Assembly: GCA_029561735.1 (NCBI GenBank)
Contig: JAKQWZ010000069.1
Location: forward strand, 1-36,387
DNA from: Candidatus Omnitrophota bacterium
GTDB lineage: Bacteria; Omnitrophota; Gorgyraeia; Gygaellales; Profunditerraquicolaceae
DNA: 36,387 nucleotides
Direction: 5' to 3'
Position numbers and translations under genes: made by a program
Notes under the pieces: model-generated
The model's database searches: none
Told to the model about the DNA's origin: nothing
Seen by the model: only the letters and a program-made list of their open reading frames with translations
Shown here: positions 11,226 through 18,926 of the stretch, one piece after another
Position numbering within the stretch: position 1 is the first letter of the stretch
Layout: each line of letters begins with the position of its first letter

Positions 11226-12820
11226 AATCAAAAACAAGAAGAGTAAGCCGCAATAAGAAAAAAGGCGAGGTAGCTAGGACAAAACAACAGGTAATTGTGA
11301 TACTTGATTTTGGTTCACAATATACTCAGCTGATAGCGCGCAGAGTCAGGGAAAATAAAGTATTCTCGCGCATTCTACCCTTTAATACCCCGGCAAAGGA
11401 AATTGCCGCGCTTTCGCCAAAAGGATTGATCCTTTCCGGCGGCCCGGCATCGGTTACTGAAAAAAAGAGCCCGTATCCGGACAAGGGTATATTTAAGTTG
11501 GGTGTTCCGATTTTAGGGATCTGTTACGGAATGCAGGCAATTGCCGAAATGAACGGAGGCAGGGTTAAACATACCAAATCCCGCGAGTTCGGCAAGGTGG
11601 AATGTTTTATTGATGATAATAAGGATATGTTTGCGGGCCTGCCGGGAAATCTTTCCTGTTGGGCAAGCCATGGGGATTATGTAACAAAAATGCCTGCTGG
11701 ATTCCATACCAGCGCCCATACTACGAATACTCCGATTGCCGCTATTGCCAACCGCAAGAAAAAAATTTACGGGATCCAGTTTCATCCTGAAGTTACGCAC
11801 ACAGACAAAGGCACGCAAATCATAGCAAATTTTATGTTCAAAGTCTGCGGGTGCCTGAGCCGTTGGACCATGCATTCTTTTATTAAAGAAAGCATTGAAA
11901 ATATCAAGAAGACAGTCGGCAAAGATAAGGTAGTATTGGGTTTAAGCGGAGGAGTTGATTCTTCGGTTGCTGCTATTTTACTGCACAAATCAATAGGCAG
12001 GAATTCCCGGTGTATTTTTATTGATAACGGTGTTATGCGTGCAGGAGAGCCGGAAGAAGTAAAGAAAGTGTTCCGCAACATCTACCATCTGAACCTGGAT
12101 TATGTGGATAGAAGTAAACGGTTTTTAGACCGTTTAAAAGGCGTAACTGACCCGGAAGAGAAAAGAAAGGTAATCGGCGACGAATTTGTAAAAGTCTTTG
12201 AAGAGGAAGCCGATAAAGTTAAGGGAGTAAAATTCCTTGCCCAAGGCACTCTTTATCCCGATGTCATTGAGTCGGTTTCCCCGACAGGCGCGCCATCCAG
12301 TAGGATCAAGAGCCATCATAATGTCGGCGGGCTGCCTGCGCACATGAAATTAAAATTAGTTGAGCCTTTGCGCGATTTATTTAAGGATGAGGTCAGGCTT
12401 ATAGGCAAGGAATTGGGGCTGCCGGAGAATATTATCCTGCGTCAGCCGTTTCCCGGTCCGGGCCTTGCCATCAGGATCATCGGTGAGGTAACCAAGGAAA
12501 GGCTTAACCTCCTCCGGGAAGTAGATAAAAGAGTGCTTGAAGAGATTACCGCAGCCGGGCTTTACGAACAGGTCTGGCAATCGTTTGCAGTATTACTGCC
12601 GATTAAAAGCGTGGGAGTAATGGGTGATGAGCGAACATATGAAAATGTTGTGGCCATACGCTGTGTTACCAGTTTAGACGGCATGACCGCTGACTGGGTC
12701 AAATTGCCCTACGAGCTTTTAGGTAGGATATCAAACCGGATAATCAATGAAGTCCGCGGAGTTAACCGGGTAGTTTACGATATCAGCTCTAAGCCGCCAG
12801 CTACGATAGAGTGGGAATAA
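11222..12820 (+). CDS. guaA: GMP synthase (glutamine-hydrolysing)
   Basis: GuaA aminates XMP to GMP with ATP and glutamine. The class I glutamine amidotransferase domain carries the nucleophile Cys101 in GICYGMQA and its partners His188 and Glu190 in GIQFHPEV. The ATP pyrophosphatase P-loop SGGVDSS begins at residue 242. The dimerisation domain ends with the family terminus [13 protein letters not shown]. The start is a GTG that overlaps the guaB3 stop. No other start codon precedes the first beta strand (VIVILDFG), so the 22-residue lysine- and arginine-rich N-terminal extension appears real. The 532-residue length is slightly above the usual 510-525 for that reason. Confidence 0.96.
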   Translation: MKSKTRRVSRNKKKGEVARTKQQVIVILDFGSQYTQLIARRVRENKVFSRILPFNTPAKEIAALSPKGLILSGGPASVTEKKSPYPDKGIFKLGVPILGICYGMQAIAEMNGGRVKHTKSREFGKVECFIDDNKDMFAGLPGNLSCWASHGDYVTKMPAGFHTSAHTTNTPIAAIANRKKKIYGIQFHPEVTHTDKGTQIIANFMFKVCGCLSRWTMHSFIKESIENIKKTVGKDKVVLGLSGGVDSSVAAILLHKSIGRNSRCIFIDNGVMRAGEPEEVKKVFRNIYHLNLDYVDRSKRFLDRLKGVTDPEEKRKVIGDEFVKVFEEEADKVKGVKFLAQGTLYPDVIESVSPTGAPSSRIKSHHNVGGLPAHMKLKLVEPLRDLFKDEVRLIGKELGLPENIILRQPFPGPGLAIRIIGEVTKERLNLLREVDKRVLEEITAAGLYEQVWQSFAVLLPIKSVGVMGDERTYENVVAIRCVTSLDGMTADWVKLPYELLGRISNRIINEVRGVNRVVYDISSKPPATIEWE

Positions 12821-12832
12821 AGAAATAATCTC

Positions 12833-15800
12833 ATGCCTCGTTCGGAATTTATACATCTGCATCTGCATACGCAGTACAGTCTCCTTGACGGCGCCTGCCG
12901 TATACCTGAATTACTCAATCTGGCTAAACAGTACAAAATGGACTCCCTGGCAATTACCGACCACGGTAATATGTTCGGAGCAATTGAATTCTACCGTGAA
13001 GCCCAGAAAGCCGGTATCAAGCCGATTATCGGCTGCGAAACTTATATTGCCCCTAAAAACCGGCTGGATAAAACTTCAGTAGGAATAGAGGATGCTTCAT
13101 ATCATCTGCTGCTTTTGGCTAAAGATGAGACAGGCTATCAGAACCTTATGAAGCTTGTGTCTATCGCTTACCTGGAGGGGTTTTATTACCGGCCCAGAAT
13201 AGACAAGGAAGTCCTTGCTAAATACCAGAAAGGCCTTATAGGTTTATCTGCCTGCCTAAAGGGAGAGGTCCCTCAGCTGATCCAGGAAAAACGTTTTAAT
13301 GACGCCCTGAAAGCCGCGGATGATTACCGCCAGATATTGGGAAAAGACAATTTTTTCTTAGAGCTGCAGGAAAACACTCTGGCTGAACAGGATGTAGCCA
13401 ATAAAGGGCTGTTAAAGATTTCCAAAGAATTAAATATTCCTATTGTAGCCACAAACGACGTGCATTATCTGCAAAAGGAACATGCTGCTAGCCACGAAGC
13501 CCTTTTGTGCATCCAGACCCAGACTACCCTTGATGACCCTGACCGTATGAGGTTTCAGGCAGAAGAATTTTATTTTAAATCGCCGCAGGAAATGAAGGCG
13601 CGTTTTAAAGAACTGCCCGAAGCCATAAATAACGCGGTGGAAATAGCTTCGCGGTGCAACCTGGAACTTGAATTCAATAAAATACACCTGCCTAAGTTTG
13701 ACGCACCTGAAGGAAAGACAAAAGAACAATTCTTAAGAGAGCTTTGCGATAAAGGCATGCAGGAAAGGTTTCCGCAGGCAACGCCGGAAATAAAAAACCG
13801 CCTTGAGCACGAGCTTAAAACTATCAAAGAAATGGGTTTTACCGGATATTTCCTGATAGTTTCGGATTTTATCCATTATGCCAAAAAGAATGGCATACCT
13901 GTAGGCCCGGGCAGGGGCAGCGCAGCCGGAAGTATCGTAAGTTATCTTATAGGTATAACAGATATCAACCCCTTAAACTATGGACTGCTTTTTGAAAGAT
14001 TTTTAAACCCGGAACGTTTGGGTATGCCGGATATAGATATAGATTTCTGCTATGAAAGAAGGCAGGAGGTCATTGATTATGTAACCAAAAAATACGGCAG
14101 AGAAAACGTTGCCCAGATTATTACCTTTGGGACTATGCAGGCCAGGGCAGTACTTCGCGATGTCGGCCGGGTAATGGGCATTAGTTACGCTGATGTTGAC
14201 AGGATTGCCAAAATGATTCCTCCTGACCCCAACATTTCGCTTAAAGAGGCAATGGAGGGAGAAGCTGAACTAAAAAATCTTTACAAGACCGACCCCCAGA
14301 TAAAAAAGCTGGTGGATATTGCCCTTCAACTGGAAGGGCTTAACCGCCATGCTTCAATACATGCCGCAGGAGTAGTTATCGGCGATAAACCGCTGGATAA
14401 TTATTCCCCGCTTTTTAAAAGCTCCGACGACCAGATAACCACCGGCTATAGCATGGGTACTCTGGAAAAGATCGGCCTGCTAAAAGTGGATTTTCTCGGC
14501 CTGCGCACACTTACCGTTATTGACCAGGCGATAAAAATAATTAAAGAGATACACAATGAAGAAATAGATATTGCCGGGCTTAACCTTGATGATCCTAAAA
14601 CTTATAAGCTTTTAAAAGATGCCCGGACTATAGGGGTTTTTCAGGTGGAGAGTTCCGGCATGCGCGATTTATTGCGTAAATTAGAGCCGGAGCGTTTTGA
14701 AGATCTGATCGCATTACTGGCCCTTTACAGGCCCGGGCCGATTGGTTCAGGCATGCTTGATGATTTTATCCAGCGTAAGCATAAACGCGTGCCGATAAGG
14801 TACGACCACAAGAAACTGGAAATAATCTTAAAAGAAACTTACGGGATAATGGTTTATCAGGAGCAGATTATGCAGGTTGCTTCCGGGCTTGCCGGTTTTA
14901 GCCTGGCTCAAGCGGATTTGCTGCGCCGGGCAATGAGCAAGAAAACTCCTGAGGTTATGGAGCAACAGAGGAATAATTTCGTCAAAGGCTGCATCAAGAA
15001 CGGGATTAAAGAATCTATTGCCAATAAAATATTTGATTTGATAGAATATTTTTCCGGATACGGTTTTAATAAGTCGCATAGTGCCGCCTATGCGTTGATT
15101 TCTTACCGCACAGCTTACTTGAAGGCTAATTATCCGGTTGAATTTATGTGCGCGCTGCTTACTTCGGAAAGGAATAATACTGATAAAATAGTTGAATATG
15201 TCAATGAAGCCCAGAAGATGGGACTGCAGGTGCTGCCTCCGGACATAAATGAAAGCGGCGCGTTGTTTAAGGTAATTGACCAGAAGACAATCAGGTTTGG
15301 ACTTTTAGCGATCAAGAATGTCGGCGAGGGCGCGGTAGATTCTATCGTCAAATCCAGAATCGAAAACGGCAAGTTCCTGTCTTTGGAAGACCTTTGCCGT
15401 AGGATAGACCTGCGCCTGGCTAACCGTAAGGTCCTGGAAAGCCTGATAAAATGCGGCGCTTTGGATGAATTTAATATGCCCAGGGCGCAGATGGTCTCCG
15501 GGCTGGATATGCTTCTTGAATCAGCGTCGAGATCGCAAAGAGATACAGCTAAGGGCCAGCTTTCTTTTTTTGATGAGGGTTTGGTGCAGAACGGATTTAA
15601 ATCCGCAGCTATAAGTATCCCGCATGTAAAGGAATGGCCTGAGCCTCAACTTCTGGCTTTTGAAAAAGATATGCTCGGATTTTATGTTACCGGACATCCT
15701 TTGGCGCGTTATGCAAAATGCCTTAAACGTTTTGCCTCTACCTCAATAGCTAAATTACCCCAGCATAAGGACGGAGAAGAGGTAAAGATCGTCGGCCTGA

Positions 15801-16270
15801 TTGCCAAAATCAAGCAAACAACTACCCGCGCCAAACAGGAGAAAATGGCCATACTTAAACTGGAAGACCTGGAAGGGGCGGTTGAGGTGCTGGTTTTTCC
15901 GCAGACTTACCAGAAAGTCAGCCGCAACATTCTGGCCAATTCCGTGGTTTTAACCACCGGCAGGCTGAACCTGCGCGAAGAAACCCCAAAGATTGTAGCT
16001 AATGATATAATGTCTGTTGAGAGTATTTATAAAATGATCTCCGGATTGAACATAAACCTGTCCGGGGTTCAGGAAAACCTTTTTGAGAGCTTAAAGGGCT
16101 TGCTTGCCCAGGCCCACGGAGAAGTGCCGATCTATTTGCATCTTGATACTGCTGCCAAATCGCGCGTCCAGGTTGTAGTGGACCAGGGGCTTTTTGTGCG
16201 GCCGAGTGAAAAACTTATTTCTGATATAGAGTCATTGCTGGGAGAAGAAAGATTATCTTTGGTTATATAG
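12833..16270 (+). CDS. dnaE: DNA polymerase III subunit alpha
   Basis: This 1145-residue protein is the replicative polymerase catalytic subunit. The N-terminal PHP domain begins FIHLHLHTQYSLLDG and keeps ITDHGNM, GCETY, SYHLLLLAK and ATNDVHY, so its metal-binding residues look intact. The palm carries the aspartate cluster MPDIDIDF (Asp400, Asp402, Asp404) and a third acidic site, KVDFLGL, at Asp553. A helix-hairpin-helix region and a C-terminal OB fold (VKIVGLIAKIKQTTTRAKQEKMA, about residues 985-1010) follow. The size and domain order fit the DnaE1 type. It lies 12 bases after guaA with only a weak ribosome-binding site. No dnaQ or clamp gene is nearby. Confidence 0.97.
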   Translation: MPRSEFIHLHLHTQYSLLDGACRIPELLNLAKQYKMDSLAITDHGNMFGAIEFYREAQKAGIKPIIGCETYIAPKNRLDKTSVGIEDASYHLLLLAKDETGYQNLMKLVSIAYLEGFYYRPRIDKEVLAKYQKGLIGLSACLKGEVPQLIQEKRFNDALKAADDYRQILGKDNFFLELQENTLAEQDVANKGLLKISKELNIPIVATNDVHYLQKEHAASHEALLCIQTQTTLDDPDRMRFQAEEFYFKSPQEMKARFKELPEAINNAVEIASRCNLELEFNKIHLPKFDAPEGKTKEQFLRELCDKGMQERFPQATPEIKNRLEHELKTIKEMGFTGYFLIVSDFIHYAKKNGIPVGPGRGSAAGSIVSYLIGITDINPLNYGLLFERFLNPERLGMPDIDIDFCYERRQEVIDYVTKKYGRENVAQIITFGTMQARAVLRDVGRVMGISYADVDRIAKMIPPDPNISLKEAMEGEAELKNLYKTDPQIKKLVDIALQLEGLNRHASIHAAGVVIGDKPLDNYSPLFKSSDDQITTGYSMGTLEKIGLLKVDFLGLRTLTVIDQAIKIIKEIHNEEIDIAGLNLDDPKTYKLLKDARTIGVFQVESSGMRDLLRKLEPERFEDLIALLALYRPGPIGSGMLDDFIQRKHKRVPIRYDHKKLEIILKETYGIMVYQEQIMQVASGLAGFSLAQADLLRRAMSKKTPEVMEQQRNNFVKGCIKNGIKESIANKIFDLIEYFSGYGFNKSHSAAYALISYRTAYLKANYPVEFMCALLTSERNNTDKIVEYVNEAQKMGLQVLPPDINESGALFKVIDQKTIRFGLLAIKNVGEGAVDSIVKSRIENGKFLSLEDLCRRIDLRLANRKVLESLIKCGALDEFNMPRAQMVSGLDMLLESASRSQRDTAKGQLSFFDEGLVQNGFKSAAISIPHVKEWPEPQLLAFEKDMLGFYVTGHPLARYAKCLKRFASTSIAKLPQHKDGEEVKIVGLIAKIKQTTTRAKQEKMAILKLEDLEGAVEVLVFPQTYQKVSRNILANSVVLTTGRLNLREETPKIVANDIMSVESIYKMISGLNINLSGVQENLFESLKGLLAQAHGEVPIYLHLDTAAKSRVQVVVDQGLFVRPSEKLISDIESLLGEERLSLVI

Positions 16271-16286
16271 TTAAGGAGGGACTGAT

Positions 16287-16928
16287 ATGAAAAAAGAGAT
16301 TTTAATCGGGATAATCGCAGTACTGGTTTTTATCTTGGTTTTACAGGCGGCTTATATCGTGAGCCTAAAAAGAGCCGATAATTTTAAGCAGGTTATGATA
16401 GGCAGGCGCAGCATGAAGCCATTGCAGCAGCCTGCAAGCCGGATGCAACGGCCTGAACTTGCCCTTGAAAAACCGGGTGTAATTACAGGCGGGATGGCGG
16501 ATCCTTTTGAACAGGTGCAGGATATGCAGCGCAGGATGCAAAGGGCTATGCTGGACAGTAATAACCGTTTTAACCGTCCGGGATTACAGCCGGCTGGTTT
16601 AAGCCTTAATTTAAGCGAATCTGATACCGCTTACCTGATCAATGCGGACATGCCGGGTATGAAGAAAGAAGATATTGTTATAGAGGTAAAAGGAGATTTT
16701 ATAGTAATTTCCGGCGAAAGAAAATCCGAACAGAAAGTGGAGAATGATAATTATTATTTGCAGGAAATAAGCGCAGGTAAATTTTCACGCGCACTAGCCC
16801 TGCCCCAGAATATCAAAAAGAATGAAATTACCTCCGAATATAATAACGGAGTGCTTAGCATAAAGATTCCAAAACAGGCGCCGGTAAAGCAGGCCGAAGC
16901 GCCTAATATTAAAGTACCGGTTAAGTGA
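16287..16928 (+). CDS. membrane-anchored small heat-shock protein (Hsp20/alpha-crystallin)
   Basis: This 213-residue protein starts with MKKEIL and a single hydrophobic segment (about residues 6-27), then a long polar linker rich in proline, glutamine, arginine and methionine. An alpha-crystallin domain fills roughly residues 105-200: LNLSESDTAYLINADMPGMKKEDI, then IVISGERK, FSRALALPQNI and NNGVLSIKIPK. The short C-terminus carries IKV, an I-x-I/V type motif used by small heat-shock proteins for oligomer contacts. Most bacterial Hsp20 proteins are soluble and near 150 residues, so the anchor and linker are additions. I cannot tell from sequence whether the chaperone domain faces the periplasm or the cytoplasm, although an N-in anchor with a positive start would place it in the periplasm. 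A strong AAGGAGG site precedes the ATG. Confidence 0.9.
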   Translation: MKKEILIGIIAVLVFILVLQAAYIVSLKRADNFKQVMIGRRSMKPLQQPASRMQRPELALEKPGVITGGMADPFEQVQDMQRRMQRAMLDSNNRFNRPGLQPAGLSLNLSESDTAYLINADMPGMKKEDIVIEVKGDFIVISGERKSEQKVENDNYYLQEISAGKFSRALALPQNIKKNEITSEYNNGVLSIKIPKQAPVKQAEAPNIKVPVK

Positions 16929-16932
16929 GGGC

Positions 16933-17026
16933 ACAACTTAGCGAGCGCAAAGCGCGAAGCTAAGTTGTAAGTCCGAACTTACTCCGAAAGTCAAAATAAT
17001 AATTTATTTAATTTTTACTTTCGGAG
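16933..17026 (+). other. Hairpin-rich spacer: three consecutive inverted repeats
   Basis: The 144-base gap between the Hsp20 gene and the small membrane gene holds three hairpins. Bases 16933-16942 pair with 16959-16968 (10 pairs, ACAACTTAGC/GCTAAGTTGT), and an inner GCGC-AAA-GCGC stem lies within. Bases 16967-16972 pair with 16977-16982 around a CCGA loop. Bases 16982-16991 pair with 17017-17026 (10 pairs, CTCCGAAAGT/ACTTTCGGAG), extended by A-T pairs inside. No T-run follows, so none is a typical terminator. This may be a repeat element, an RNA-processing site or a mobile-element remnant. Confidence 0.7.
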
Positions 17027-17072
17027 CTAGCTGGTCTCGCGTAATGCGGGGCTAATTTATGGGGAGGTGCGT

Positions 17073-17240
17073 ATGTCAGGTTTAATCGGATTGGTAGTGC
17101 TTGTTCTTGACATTATTGCCATTGTGGACGTGGTAAAAAGCTCAATGGATACCGGCAAGAAGGTCCTCTGGATACTGCTTGTGCTTATATTACCGGTTAT
17201 AGGCATGATTTTGTATTTTATGCTGGGAAAAAAGAAATAA
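17073..17240 (+). CDS. small two-helix membrane protein, PLDc_N-like
   Basis: This 55-residue protein is almost entirely two membrane helices (about residues 3-21 and 32-51), with a short polar turn (KSSMDTGKK) between them and a KKK tail. The pattern VLDIIAIVDVVKSS followed by KKVLWILLVLILPVIGMILYFMLG matches the phospholipase D N-terminal (PLDc_N) family. That domain often occurs alone as a small membrane protein of unknown role. A strong GGGGAGG ribosome-binding site lies just ahead of the ATG, which supports translation. No HKD phospholipase domain follows. It may share a transcript with the Hsp20 gene, and a terminator-like hairpin follows directly. Confidence 0.8.
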   Translation: MSGLIGLVVLVLDIIAIVDVVKSSMDTGKKVLWILLVLILPVIGMILYFMLGKKK

Positions 17241-17255
17241 GCTGTTTCTTAGCCA

Positions 17256-17291
17256 AAAGGCCGGATAGAGATGATTTTCTATCCGGCCTTT
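17256..17291 (+). terminator. Probable transcription terminator after the small membrane gene
   Basis: A 13-base-pair perfect stem (17256-17268 with 17279-17291, core GGCCGGATAG/CTATCCGGCC) closes a 10-base loop. The following tract is only TTTATTATGT, so the T-run is weak. Its place between the small membrane gene and the HU promoter suits a terminator. Confidence 0.7.
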
Positions 17292-17311
17292 ATTATGTGT
17301 TCAATTTTGCC

Positions 17312-17340
17312 TTGACATCTTAACCTTTTGCTGGTACTAT
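17312..17340 (+). promoter_or_regulatory. sigma70 promoter of the HU gene
   Basis: A perfect -35 TTGACA (17312-17317) and a -10 TACTAT (17335-17340) are separated by 17 bases. The expected start near 17347 leaves about 46 bases before the HU start codon. It probably drives HU, hisS, aspS and genes beyond. Confidence 0.85.
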
Positions 17341-17392
17341 GGTTACGTAGTCACTATGGCTCTGTGATTCAATGACTAAAAAAGGGGGGAGC

Positions 17393-17665
17393 ATGACTAA
17401 GAAGGATATAATATTAAAGGTTTCCGACGAAACCAATATAAAACAGATAGATGTAAAAAGAATAGTGCAGAAAACCTTTGATTATGTTGTTGAAGCCCTT
17501 GCCAGAGGCGAAAAAATAGAATTGCGTAACTTCGGAGTTTTTAAAGTTAAGCAAAGAAAAAGCCGCACCGGTAGGAATCCCCGCACCGGCCAAGTAGTAC
17601 CTGTCCCGCCGAGAAAAGTAGTTGTCTTTAAACCCGGCTTGGAAATGAAGCAAAAGATAAAATAA
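17393..17665 (+). CDS. HU/IHF-family DNA-binding protein
   Basis: This 90-residue protein is the size of standard HU subunits, which dimerise and bend DNA in the nucleoid. It carries the family core ELRNFGVFKVKQRKSRTGRNPRTG, followed by the beta-arm tip VVPVPPRKVVVFKPG with the intercalating proline. I chose the ATG at 17393 because a strong GGGGGGA ribosome-binding site ends two bases before it. An in-frame ATG at 17372 would translate through that site and add MTKKGGS. The bases after the two ATGs are nearly identical, as if locally duplicated. The sequence does not settle HU versus IHF subunit, and HU is more likely for a lone copy. Confidence 0.95.
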   Translation: MTKKDIILKVSDETNIKQIDVKRIVQKTFDYVVEALARGEKIELRNFGVFKVKQRKSRTGRNPRTGQVVPVPPRKVVVFKPGLEMKQKIK

Positions 17666-17677
17666 CCATCCCAAAAA

Positions 17678-18919
17678 ATGTTTAAAAGAATCACCGGAAC
17701 AAAAGATATCCTGCCCGGCGAGGTATCCGCATGGCAAAGGATTGAAGAAATAGCCCGTAATACCTTCCCGCTTTATAACTATAAAGAGATCCGCCTGCCT
17801 TTGATTGAGGAAGCCGCTCTTTTTAACCGCTCGCTCGGCGAAGAAGCCGAAGTCGTAAAAAAACAGATGTTCCTTATCCAGCGCGATCACGATACTCTTG
17901 CACTGCGCCCTGAGGCAACGGCTTCAGTTGTCAGGTCTTATATAGAAAACAGCTTAGATAAAGTCCAGGGTTTTGCCAAATTTTATTATATCGGAGCGAT
18001 GTTCAGGGCTGAGCGGCCGCAAAGGGGGAGATTGCGCCAGTTCCATCATATAGGCTGCGAAGCAATAGGCTCTGCCCAGCCGCAGTTGGACGCGGAAATT
18101 ATATCTCTGGCGGATAAACTGCTTAAGAATTTTTCGGTTTCCGGCCACAGGATAAGGATAAACAGTTTAGGATGCCCTGACGATAAAAAGAAACTGACTC
18201 AGATACTTAAGAAAAGCTTAGGAGATAACACCAGCAAACTTTGCCAGGACTGTCAGGAGCGGTTTCAGGGCAATATCCTGCGCATACTTGATTGTAAGAA
18301 TGAATCCTGCAAAGAGATAGTCGCTAAGCTGGATATAGGTCAGAAACACCTTTGTGGCGCCTGCATCGGGCATTTTAGACAGGTGACTACTGTTCTGGAT
18401 ATGCTCGGAGTGGAATATATTGTTGATGACCATTTGGTGCGCGGGCTGGATTATTATACGCGTACGGTATTTGAAATAAGCCACCCGGGCCTGGGAGCGC
18501 AGGATGCTATCGGCGCAGGCGGCAGATATGATAATCTGGTTAAGCAGCTGGGAGGTTCTGACCAGCCGGCAGTAGGGTTTGCCTTCGGAGTAGAGAGGGT
18601 GTTATTGGTTTCGGCTGACAAAGTACAAGGTGTAAGTGATAAGTTAGTTTATATAATCCCTTTAGGCGAGGAAGCCAGGCAGGAGAGCATGATTTTATTG
18701 AACGAACTGCGCCAGCAGGGAATTTGCGCTGACACGGATTATCTGGGCAAATCTTTAAAAGGCGCCATGCGCCAGGCTGATTCTATGGGAGTCAAATATG
18801 CAGTCATTATCGGTGATAATGAATTGAAGAATAAGACAGTAATGTTAAAAAATATGAAGTCTGGAGAGCAAAAAGAATTAGGCAGAACCGCCCTGGTTAA
18901 AGAGCTAAGCGGTAATTAA
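17678..18919 (+). CDS. hisS: histidine--tRNA ligase
   Basis: This 413-residue class II synthetase charges tRNA-His. It starts with the family N-terminus FKRITGTKDILPGE. Motif 2 is seen as MFRAERPQRGRLRQFHHIG, the histidine-A block as LVRGLDYYTRTVFEI, and motif 3 as PAVGFAFGVERVLLV. A C-terminal anticodon-binding domain follows (VYIIPLGEEA to the end). The loop between motif 3 and that domain (about residues 313-323, ADKVQGVSDK) is encoded by 7-base repeat units. The gene lies 12 bases after HU and 7 bases before aspS, and hisS-aspS pairing is common in bacteria. Confidence 0.97.
   Translation: MFKRITGTKDILPGEVSAWQRIEEIARNTFPLYNYKEIRLPLIEEAALFNRSLGEEAEVVKKQMFLIQRDHDTLALRPEATASVVRSYIENSLDKVQGFAKFYYIGAMFRAERPQRGRLRQFHHIGCEAIGSAQPQLDAEIISLADKLLKNFSVSGHRIRINSLGCPDDKKKLTQILKKSLGDNTSKLCQDCQERFQGNILRILDCKNESCKEIVAKLDIGQKHLCGACIGHFRQVTTVLDMLGVEYIVDDHLVRGLDYYTRTVFEISHPGLGAQDAIGAGGRYDNLVKQLGGSDQPAVGFAFGVERVLLVSADKVQGVSDKLVYIIPLGEEARQESMILLNELRQQGICADTDYLGKSLKGAMRQADSMGVKYAVIIGDNELKNKTVMLKNMKSGEQKELGRTALVKELSGN
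18616..18643 (+). repeat. Four-unit heptamer-period repeat inside hisS
   Basis: Four 7-base units, including GTACAAG and GTGTAAG, run in phase inside the hisS coding region. They encode a polar loop between motif 3 and the anticodon-binding domain without breaking the frame. The units are less regular than those at 4117-4151. Confidence 0.4.
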
Positions 18920-18926
18920 TATAACT

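Noticed and set aside
17073-17240. Phospholipase D defence protein
   Set aside because: Only the short N-terminal membrane part is present. No HKD catalytic motif and no other defence gene is nearby.
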